Shown: positions 1-6,003 of the stretch, one piece after another
Position numbering within the stretch: position 1 is the first letter of the stretch
How the letters are laid out: each line of letters begins with the position of its first letter
Assembly: GCA_900543975.1 (NCBI GenBank)
Contig: UQTI01000060.1
Coordinates: 1-17,987 of the forward strand
DNA length: 17,987 bases
Reading direction: 5' to 3'
Origin: an uncultured Prevotella sp.
Lineage (GTDB): Bacteria; Bacteroidota; Bacteroidia; Bacteroidales; Bacteroidaceae
Translations under genes and position numbers: made by a program
The notes under the pieces: generated by a model
The model's database searches: none
The model's input: the letters and a program-made list of their open reading frames with translations, nothing else
What the model was told of the DNA's origin: nothing

Positions 1-138
1 ATGAAGGGCGTGAGCTACATGTATGAGAGCAAGTTTGTGTTCAAGCCCGGCGTGGAGCATCTCGTAAACCTCGTCATAACCAACAATCCCGACAAGATAA
101 AGATTGAAATTGGCGGCGAGGTTGAAAACTGGAAATAA
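1..138 (+). CDS. C-terminal fragment of a fimbrillin-like surface protein (5' end outside window)
   Basis: Reading frame 1 is open from the left edge to TAA at 136-138 and encodes 45 residues. The ATG at position 1 is probably internal, because the residues read like the end of a beta-sandwich domain rather than an N-terminus. The closing pattern, alternating hydrophobic strands (FVFKPGVEHLVNLVI) followed by an I-E-I-G-G-E-V-E-N-W stretch, resembles the last strand and 'xxVxxW' ending common in Bacteroidetes fimbrillin/Mfa-like lipoproteins. That family forms or decorates surface fimbriae. The fragment is too short for a firm family call. The next gene starts 105 bp downstream behind a large hairpin. 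Confidence 0.5.
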   Translation: MKGVSYMYESKFVFKPGVEHLVNLVITNNPDKIKIEIGGEVENWK

Positions 139-230
139 ACAGGTGGCTAACGTTATGCCTTCTTGAGGATCATAGCAACCTTCTTGAGGCTCATATCGGC
201 CTTCTTGAGGCATAACGCTTAGCCCCTGTT
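138..230 (+). repeat. Intergenic hairpin enclosing three 21-bp direct repeats
   Basis: The outer arms 138-159 and 209-230 are reverse complements except for one unpaired base on each side, giving about 21 bp of pairing. The left arm starts on the last base of the upstream stop codon. Inside, the 11-mer CCTTCTTGAGG occurs at 158, 179 and 200, exactly 21 bp apart. No T-run follows, so this is not a standard intrinsic terminator. It could be a processing or attenuation structure, a small RNA or a small dispersed palindromic element. No promoter was seen between the flanking genes. Confidence 0.65.
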
Positions 231-243
231 TAACAGACATTGA

Positions 244-1311
244 ATGAAAAAAAGAATTTATATATTGTCAGCCCTTGTGCTGATTCTCTCCATCTGGGCA
301 GTGGCTTTACGGCTGCTGCCCTTTGGAGGTTATAAGAACGTTGCCTCAGAAACGAGCTACGGCGTGAGCGAAGGCATGCAGCTGGTGGAGCAGACCACAC
401 CACAGGGCGAACGCCAATGGATGGTGGAGGATGCCGACGGCAACATTCTGTTCCGCATACCGCTGCGCGGATGCCTCTTGGACACGCGCTTCCGCGAGGG
501 CCGTCTGGCGTTCCGCGAGGTGGCAACAGGACGCGAAGGATTCATTGACAGTCATGGCATGGTGACCTTCGAAAGTGAGGCTGATGACAGAAAGACAGGA
601 ATGGGGGCCGTGCCTGAAGACCGTGCGGCAAGCATGGGCAATGCGCAAGGAGGAGCCGCGGGCAACGGGGCAAGCACGCAAGCGGGCACAACGCCGTCAT
701 TGTCGGCTGCCCACACCGGGGCGCATGGAGGCCAGCCCTTGCCTGCTGCCGACATAAGAAGGATGGCGAAAGGCAGTCCGTTCTACGCCGAGGCAGCAAA
801 AATATTGAAGGGACATCTCACCGAGACCGATGCCGCGAGCAGACGACAGATCCTCAACTACTGTGAGCATCTGCGCACAGCATACATCTCCAAGGACATC
901 GACTTCCTGCATCAGGTGTTCAGCGACAACGCCCTGATAATTGTCGGCAACGTGGTGAAGACATCGAAGGAGACGGGGCGCGTGTCGGCAGACAGCCGCG
1001 TGAGCTATGCCCTCCACACCAAGCGCGACTATCTGGCCCGCCTAACCAAGGTGTTTGCTGCAAACAGGCAGGTCGACGTGCGCTTCTCCGACTTCCACAT
1101 CATGCGACATCCTACGAAAGACGGCATCTACGGCGTGTCCTTGCGCCAACGCTACCACAGCGACCGCTATGCCGACGACGGATACCTGTTCCTGCTGTGG
1201 GACTTCCGCAACGCCGCCATGCCGCTCATCCATGTGCGCACATGGCAACCGTCGGCCACGGTGGAGGGGAGCGACGGCGTGATCGACATTTCCGATTTTA
1301 ATCTTGAATGA
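244..1311 (+). CDS. Membrane-anchored protein with WG-repeat-like and NTF2-like domains
   Basis: 355 aa, function unknown. Residues 7-24 form one hydrophobic segment after MKKR, an N-terminal anchor or uncleaved signal with the rest in the periplasm. Residues about 58-110 (DADGNILFRIP..., GREGFIDSHG) resemble WG beta repeats. Residues 111-175 are a Gly/Ala/Thr-rich linker. Residues about 200-336 look like the NTF2-like domain of conserved Bacteroidetes proteins: helices around CEHLRTAYISKDIDFLHQVFSDNALIIVG, then IYGVSLRQRYHSDRYADDGYLFLLWDF and a final IHVRTWQP strand. NTF2-like folds often bind small ligands, and no catalytic residues could be assigned. The stop overlaps the next start by 4 nt (ATGA), indicating translational coupling. 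The ATG at 244 is chosen because the hydrophobic signal follows at once. Confidence 0.75.
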   Translation: MKKRIYILSALVLILSIWAVALRLLPFGGYKNVASETSYGVSEGMQLVEQTTPQGERQWMVEDADGNILFRIPLRGCLLDTRFREGRLAFREVATGREGFIDSHGMVTFESEADDRKTGMGAVPEDRAASMGNAQGGAAGNGASTQAGTTPSLSAAHTGAHGGQPLPAADIRRMAKGSPFYAEAAKILKGHLTETDAASRRQILNYCEHLRTAYISKDIDFLHQVFSDNALIIVGNVVKTSKETGRVSADSRVSYALHTKRDYLARLTKVFAANRQVDVRFSDFHIMRHPTKDGIYGVSLRQRYHSDRYADDGYLFLLWDFRNAAMPLIHVRTWQPSATVEGSDGVIDISDFNLE

Positions 1312-2360
1312 AAGATATGAAAACAAAATGGGGACAGAACAGGACAGAACGTCCGACAACGGCTCTGCACAGGCTCATCATCATGATTCTGTGCCTCTGC
1401 GCCATGCCGTGCGAAACGTTGCGTGCCGCAACACCGGCAGACAGCACCTTCTCGGTGGAGAGTTTCCGCAAACTGCCCACCGACGTGAGCGCGTTCATCG
1501 ATGCCGTGCGCGACCTTAACGGCGAGGCATGCGCCCTTATAAAGGTTGTCGGACCATCCGACTTTGCGTTCTCCTCGCCCCTCGGCATCGTGAAGCGTAG
1601 CGACCAGGTGGGCGAGATATGGCTCTATCTGCCTAAAGGCACGAAGCAGATAACCATAAAGCATCCGAAATGGGGCGTGCTGCGCAACTGGCAGTTGGGC
1701 ATGAAGCTGGAGAGCCGCATGACCTACGAGCTGCGTCTGCGCACACCTCTGGCAACCGTTGTGGAGAAGCACGACACGATAGTGTACACGCAAACGGTGG
1801 TGGACACGGTGAAGGTGGTGCCACAACGTCGCGTGGTGCCGGTACATGGCTATGCCCTGCTCACCGCCTCGCTACACACCGACGGCCCCTCATGGGGCGT
1901 GATGCTGGCCGTGATGCGTAAGGTGGGCGCCTACCTGCATGTAAGCACCAACCTACATTCGGCACAAAGCACCACGGGCAGCTGCCTGCGCGACGGCACG
2001 CTGACCGACGGTTCGCGCAAACCTTATTTTACAGGACGCACACAGAACGCCGCCTATAGCATGACGGCGGGCCTGATACACCGCGTGAGCAACCTCATCG
2101 ACATCTTTGAGGGCGTGGGCTATGCACGCAAGACCACAGCATGGCAACTGACCGACAGCGAAGGCGGCGGCTGGCTGCGCAACGAAAGCCTGTCACATAA
2201 AGGGGTGAGCGGCGAGCTGGGTGTGATAGCGACAATAGGCAAGCTGAGCATCAGTGCCTCGGCCCTGACCATCGGCGGCAAGCAATGGCAAGGCTGCATA
2301 GGCGTGGGCATACGCTTGGGCAAGGCCATGGTGGTGATGAAACCTTATAAACAGCGGTAG
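1308..2360 (+). CDS. Exported protein with PEGA-like domain and beta-barrel-like C-terminus
   Basis: 350 aa. Residues about 21-41 are a signal peptide (hydrophobic LIIMILCLCAM, cleavage likely after LRA). Residues about 64-147 resemble a PEGA-like or carboxypeptidase-regulatory-like beta domain of Bacteroidetes (DLNGEACALIKV, PLGIVKRSDQVGEIWLYLP, TKQITIKHPKWGVLRNW). A short linker with repeated VVxxxDT runs to about 176. Residues about 177-338 are alternating glycine/aromatic strands (HGYALLTASLHTDGPSWGVML, CIGVGIRLGK) as in small outer-membrane barrels. It probably sits in the outer membrane facing the periplasm, possibly with the lipoprotein one base downstream. ATG 1308 overlaps the upstream stop; ATG 1317 is an equally possible start in the same frame. 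Function is unknown. Confidence 0.65.
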   Translation: MKDMKTKWGQNRTERPTTALHRLIIMILCLCAMPCETLRAATPADSTFSVESFRKLPTDVSAFIDAVRDLNGEACALIKVVGPSDFAFSSPLGIVKRSDQVGEIWLYLPKGTKQITIKHPKWGVLRNWQLGMKLESRMTYELRLRTPLATVVEKHDTIVYTQTVVDTVKVVPQRRVVPVHGYALLTASLHTDGPSWGVMLAVMRKVGAYLHVSTNLHSAQSTTGSCLRDGTLTDGSRKPYFTGRTQNAAYSMTAGLIHRVSNLIDIFEGVGYARKTTAWQLTDSEGGGWLRNESLSHKGVSGELGVIATIGKLSISASALTIGGKQWQGCIGVGIRLGKAMVVMKPYKQR

Positions 2361-2361
2361 G

Positions 2362-4107
2362 ATGATAAAGACAGGCAACATTGAAAATATAGGAACATGG
2401 CTGGGGGCGGCCCTCTCGGCTGGGTTTGCAAAGGCCCTCACGGCTGTGCTGTGCGTGCTGGGCCTGGCATCGTGCAGCAGCGACAAGCCCGACAACTTTG
2501 AGCCTCAGCTCCAGACCTTGGAGGCCATAGACATTACGCGCAACGAGGCAACGATGGTGGGGCAATGCCACACCACGGGGTCTACGGAAACGCCCCAACT
2601 GTGGTTCTGCTACGGAGATGATCCGTCCATGAGCCAAAAGACAGCGGTGCTGACCCCTGCCGACAACAACGGGGGCAAGCCCGACGGGACTGTGGTCTAT
2701 CGTCTGAACCAACTGACGCCCAGCACCACCTATTATTATAAGCTACAGGGCGGCAGCGGCAACGTTGTGCTGTCGGGCGAACAGCTGAGCTTTACCACAC
2801 AGCCCAACGCGAAACCGACGACGGGCAAGGTAACGGTGCTGGGCATCAGTCCGCTGAGCGCCATCGTGAGCTACAGCATCAGCGAAACAGGCGGCGACCC
2901 CATAACGGAAAGCGGATGCTACCTGTCACGACAAGACGGGGGAACAATGGGCGACGCAACAACCATCAAGCTGGTGCAGACCGGCGATGCCGACGACAAC
3001 GGCATGTTCCGTCTGCGCATAGGCGGATTGCAGCCCGAAGTGGCTTACAGCATACGTCCCTTTGCTGCAAACAAGAACGGCGAGGATGTGGGCGAAGCAG
3101 TTTCCTTCGTCACAACATCGACATCAATAATAAACGATGCGGGACAGCTGACCGAACTTGTTGGCGACGACAAGTACAGATTCACCACCTTGTCTATTGC
3201 GGGGTTCTTGAACGGCGATGACCTGCGCACGCTGCGCGACATGGCAGGATGCGACAACGAAGGCAAAGCCACCGCAGGACAGCTGTCAGACATTGACCTG
3301 TCGGGAGCGCAGATTGCGGAAGGCGGCAAGGCGTATGCCGAGGGCCACTTCACACAGACCAACGTGGTGGGCAAAGCCATGCTTGCCTCATGCGAGAAGC
3401 TGAAGCGCATTGTGCTGCCGTTGCAGACAACAAAGATAGAGGCCGATGCCTTCAGGAACTGCTCTTCACTACACACCATTGAGGTGCCTACGTTGGTGGA
3501 AAGCATTGAGACATCGGCGGGATGCACCGCCTTAACCGAGATCAACGTGCAGGCTGGCAACAGCCATTACAGCAGTAAGGACGGCGTGCTGCTCAGTGGC
3601 GACGGCAAGAGCATTCTGTGGTTCCCCATGGGCAAGGAAGGCGAGTATACGCTGCCCTCAACGGTCACGACGGTGGGCGACTATGCGTTCCGCAACTGCC
3701 GGATAGAGACATTCCATTTTGCCGACGGCCTGACATCTATAGGCAAGTATGCGTTCTATAACAGCAGCGTGAAGGAGGTGTCGTTACCCTCTACCATCAA
3801 GCAGATACCGACAGGACTGTTCCAGAAATGTGCTGACCTCACCACGGTGCATCTTGGCAAGAACACCGAAATGTTGGGCGACTATGTGTTCGACGGCTGT
3901 CCGATCACCAACCTCTACATCTCTGCCCCAACGCCGCCCTACTGCTCAAACAACACGTTTGCCTCGTCAGGCAATAACATCTTCTCCACCTGCCGCGTGC
4001 ATGTGCCTAAGAACCGCAGAATCTATTATAGAGGTGACATGATATGGGCACAGTTCAAGAGGATGGTTGAGGAAGAGATTTTAAAGGTAAAAAGGCTGAC
4101 GCCTTGA
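2362..4107 (+). CDS. BspA-type leucine-rich repeat surface lipoprotein with FN3-like domains
   Basis: 581 aa. A long n-region precedes a lipoprotein signal with lipobox LASC, so Cys38 would be lipidated; SSDKPDNFE follows, an acidic start compatible with surface export. Residues about 48-148 and 150-253 are two fibronectin-III-like domains ending in SFTTQP and SFVTTS. Residues about 258-330 resemble the N-terminal cap of BspA proteins (LNGDDLRTLRDM, DIDLSGAQI). Residues about 333-550 hold LRR_5-type repeats (KIEADAFRNCSSLHTIEVP, SIGKYAFYNSSVKEVSLP, LGDYVFDGC). BspA-family proteins mediate adhesion to host matrix, bacteria or glycans; the ligand here is unknown. The gene starts 1 nt after the preceding stop, so it belongs to that operon. 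The last codons (LKVKRLTP) lie within a dispersed repeat, so the C-terminus may have been created by repeat insertion. Confidence 0.85.
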   Translation: MIKTGNIENIGTWLGAALSAGFAKALTAVLCVLGLASCSSDKPDNFEPQLQTLEAIDITRNEATMVGQCHTTGSTETPQLWFCYGDDPSMSQKTAVLTPADNNGGKPDGTVVYRLNQLTPSTTYYYKLQGGSGNVVLSGEQLSFTTQPNAKPTTGKVTVLGISPLSAIVSYSISETGGDPITESGCYLSRQDGGTMGDATTIKLVQTGDADDNGMFRLRIGGLQPEVAYSIRPFAANKNGEDVGEAVSFVTTSTSIINDAGQLTELVGDDKYRFTTLSIAGFLNGDDLRTLRDMAGCDNEGKATAGQLSDIDLSGAQIAEGGKAYAEGHFTQTNVVGKAMLASCEKLKRIVLPLQTTKIEADAFRNCSSLHTIEVPTLVESIETSAGCTALTEINVQAGNSHYSSKDGVLLSGDGKSILWFPMGKEGEYTLPSTVTTVGDYAFRNCRIETFHFADGLTSIGKYAFYNSSVKEVSLPSTIKQIPTGLFQKCADLTTVHLGKNTEMLGDYVFDGCPITNLYISAPTPPYCSNNTFASSGNNIFSTCRVHVPKNRRIYYRGDMIWAQFKRMVEEEILKVKRLTP

Positions 4108-4113
4108 AAGGGA
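4083..4113 (+). repeat. Dispersed repeat (CTGRCGCYTT family), copy at the end of the LRR lipoprotein gene
   Basis: This stretch matches 14722-14755 nearly base for base apart from small length changes in A-runs: both read AAAGGTAAA, then AAGGCTGRCGCYTTGAA, then AGGGAA. It spans the TGA at 4105-4107. It contains a perfect 5-bp hairpin, AAGGC/GCCTT with a TGAC loop (4092-4105). A weaker relative lies at 14816-14837. Confidence 0.7.
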
Positions 4114-4422
4114 AGAGTGAAGAGTGAAGAGTGAAGAATTCAATAGCCCTTCTAAAGAGGAAAAATCAAAAATCGAAAACTCAACATTGCGCCATCAGCG
4201 CAACAATTCAAAATTCAAAATTCAAAATTCAAAATTCAAAATTCAAAACTCTTATAGCCCTGACTATTCACTCCCCTCCCTAAGGGGAGGGGTTAGCCGC
4301 CGTAGGCGGCGCGGGGGTGGGGCTTTAAATTCGGAAACTCAAAATCGGCTGAAAGCCGATAATTCAAAAATCAAAATTCAAAAATCAACATTCCTATAGC
4401 GGGGGTGGGGCTTTAAATTTCC
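4112..4422. repeat. Gene-free mosaic of heptamer arrays, short hairpins and a duplicated G-rich 21-mer
   Basis: No credible gene. In order: three GAAGAGT units (4112-4132); a 6-bp hairpin TTGCGC/GCGCAA (4187-4203); six ATTCAAA units (4206-4247); an 8-bp hairpin CCCCTCCC/GGGAGGGG (4273-4292); a 6-bp hairpin GCCGCC/GGCGGC (4296-4310); the first copy of a G-rich 21-mer (4311-4331); a 7-bp hairpin ATCGGCT/AGCCGAT with GAA loop (4344-4360); more AATTCAAAA-type text; and the second copy of the 21-mer (4399-4419). No TAnnTTTG promoter was seen, so how the downstream protease gene is transcribed is unclear. Confidence 0.8.
4206..4247 (+). repeat. Six perfect tandem copies of ATTCAAA
   Basis: The heptamer repeats exactly six times without interruption. 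It lies between two genes, so a change in copy number would alter spacing rather than a reading frame. A second heptamer array (GAAGAGT x3, 4112-4132) lies 74 bp upstream. Confidence 0.9.
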
Positions 4423-5832
4423 ATGCTGATAAAAAAAATTTGTAGCTTAATCATAGCAACGCTTTTCATTGTTGTCGGGGTGTCGTGCTCAAACGGCGAC
4501 AGCCCTGACGGACCCGACGCGCCTGTAACGCCTGTGGGGCAGACGGTGTTTATGTTTTTCCCATGGAGCAACAATCTGCTTTCCGATTTCAGACGAACGG
4601 TAGAAGACATGCAGACGGTTGTGGCTCAACGCTCTATGAAAGACGAGCGCATCGTGGTGTTCATGGCAACATCGGAGCGCGAGGCGGTGCTCTTCGAACT
4701 GAAAAAGCAGAACGGACGATGCCTCACCGACACGCTGCGACACTACAGCGACCGCCCGTTCACATCGCGCCAATGGCTGACATCGCTCTTTTCTGAGGTC
4801 ATGACACTGGCTCCCGCCTCGCGCTACGGCATGGTGGTGGGATGCCACGGACTGGCATGGGTGCCCGTACAAGGACAACGAAACGCACGGAAAAGACTTG
4901 GATCACAAGAAAGGATAGATGAAGAAGATAACCTATATAAGGAAGAAAGGATAGATAAGGAAGGGAAGCCATATAAGGAAGAAAGGCTTTTAGAAGAGGA
5001 AAGGCTTGAGCGGAGAAAGCAAGGCTTAAGAAAAGACCAGCCCCAGCCCAACGACCTCATGCACTTTGAGGTTCAAGGCCCCGTGACCACGCGCTTCATT
5101 GGCGGAACATACCCCGAAACGCAGATAGAGACAACCGACCTGGCAGACGCCATGGCCGACGCTGGCTTGCACACCGAGTATATTCTCTTCGATGCCTGCT
5201 ACATGTCATCGGTGGAAGTGGCATACGAGCTGAAAGACGTAACCCATTATCTCATAGCCAGTCCGACAGAGGTGTTAAGCTACGGCTTCCCTTACATCAC
5301 CATGGGCAAGCATCTGCTCGGAACGCCCAACTACAAGGGCATTGCCGACAGCTTCATAAGCTTCTACTCGTCTTATTATCTGCCCTACGGAACCGTGGCT
5401 GTGACCGACTGCACACAGCTCGATGCCTTGGCTGCCATTGCCCAACAGATCAACGCGGCTGCCACAGAACAGATCAACGTGGCTGCCGCAGAACCAACAA
5501 ACGCGGCTTCAGAAGGAAAGCTCAACACCGCAAGATCAGGAAAGAATGTCCCCAACGGCGTGCAGATCATGGACGGCTACAGCCCTACCCTCTTCTACGA
5601 CCTCGGACACCTCATGTCGCTAAAAGACGCTGGCACCGTGCTGACCGCTGCCTTTGCCGAACAGATCGAAAAGACGGTGCCTTACAAGGGCCACACCGGC
5701 CAATATTTCACGACATTGAAGGACGCACCCGTCGACATAAAACACTATTCGGGCTTGAACACCTCACAGGGTAGCCTCAACCACATGGCAGACAGATTAA
5801 GCGAGACGGCATGGTATAAAGCCACCAATTAA
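4423..5832 (+). CDS. Clostripain-family (peptidase C11) lipoprotein with repeat insertions
   Basis: 469 aa. The signal peptide ends in lipobox GVSC (Cys22), followed by an acidic Pro/Asp linker, so it is an outer-membrane or periplasmic lipoprotein. The C11 caspase-like core has a beta strand ending in His142 (GMVVGCHGLAW) and another ending in Cys259 (YILFDACYMSSVEVAYEL), the expected His/Cys dyad; ASPTEVLSYGFPY follows as in clostripain relatives. Known C11 enzymes cut after Lys/Arg and often self-process between His and Cys. Here the His-Cys spacing is 117 residues. Residues about 153-210 form an extra, very charged segment built of 12-residue repeats, and residues 343-364 hold a second, Ala-rich repeat. 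The start at 4423 directly follows a duplicated G-rich repeat. Substrate unknown. Confidence 0.85.
   Translation: MLIKKICSLIIATLFIVVGVSCSNGDSPDGPDAPVTPVGQTVFMFFPWSNNLLSDFRRTVEDMQTVVAQRSMKDERIVVFMATSEREAVLFELKKQNGRCLTDTLRHYSDRPFTSRQWLTSLFSEVMTLAPASRYGMVVGCHGLAWVPVQGQRNARKRLGSQERIDEEDNLYKEERIDKEGKPYKEERLLEEERLERRKQGLRKDQPQPNDLMHFEVQGPVTTRFIGGTYPETQIETTDLADAMADAGLHTEYILFDACYMSSVEVAYELKDVTHYLIASPTEVLSYGFPYITMGKHLLGTPNYKGIADSFISFYSSYYLPYGTVAVTDCTQLDALAAIAQQINAAATEQINVAAAEPTNAASEGKLNTARSGKNVPNGVQIMDGYSPTLFYDLGHLMSLKDAGTVLTAAFAEQIEKTVPYKGHTGQYFTTLKDAPVDIKHYSGLNTSQGSLNHMADRLSETAWYKATN
4911..5018 (+). repeat. In-frame 36-bp tandem repeat inside the C11 protease gene
   Basis: Units start at 4911, 4947 and 4983, each 36 bp (12 codons). 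The first two are clearly related (ERIDEEDNLYKE, ERIDKEGKPYKE) and the third is degenerate (ERLLEEERLERR). The stretch is purine-rich and AT-rich compared with the surrounding gene, which suggests local expansion of non-native sequence. It encodes a Lys/Arg/Glu segment between the catalytic His and Cys strands. Confidence 0.85.
5446..5514 (+). repeat. In-frame 24-bp tandem repeat in the C11 protease gene
   Basis: Units 5446-5469 and 5470-5493 are 24 bp and differ at two positions (QINAAATE, QINVAAAE). A shorter 21-bp unit follows (5494-5514, PTNAASE). The repeat adds an Ala/Asn-rich segment after the catalytic core. Confidence 0.85.
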
Positions 5833-5937
5833 GCAAGTAAAAACAGCGCAAACAAGGAGGCAAAACAACATAAAGCCCGAACACATCGGCACATTATATT
5901 TTATTAACCACCCAACCCAATAAATTTCCGCGTTAAA

Positions 5938-5970
5938 GTTCTTTTATATTCTTTAAAATGAGTAACTTTG
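5938..5970 (+). promoter_or_regulatory. Probable promoter of pnp
   Basis: TAACTTTG at 5963-5970 matches the Bacteroidetes -7 consensus TAnnTTTG. The -33 region near 5938 (AGTTC) is a poor match to TTG/TTTG. Transcription would begin near 5977, giving a leader of about 24 nt. Confidence 0.6.
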
Positions 5971-5979
5971 TCGCATTAT

Positions 5980-6003
5980 TTATTTTAGATGTTATTTTAG
6001 ATG
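5980..6003 (+). repeat. 12-bp direct repeat that duplicates the pnp start region and creates a three-codon leader ORF
   Basis: TTATTTTAGATG occurs twice head to tail (5980-5991, 5992-6003); the second copy ends with the pnp start codon. The ATG of the first copy (5989) is in frame with pnp but meets TAG at 5998-6000, directly before ATG 6001. The result is a possible M-L-F mini-ORF whose stop abuts the real start. No purine-rich ribosome-binding site is visible. Confidence 0.7.

Noticed and set aside
158..210. CRISPR-like array of three repeats
   Set aside because: The repeats are only 11 bp with 10-bp spacers, there are no cas genes, and they lie inside an inverted repeat.
4124..4399. 91-codon plus-strand ORF with a 7-residue repeat (NSKFKIQ)
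   Set aside because: Its periodicity is the direct translation of the ATTCAAA array; it crosses several hairpins and has no domain or ribosome-binding site.
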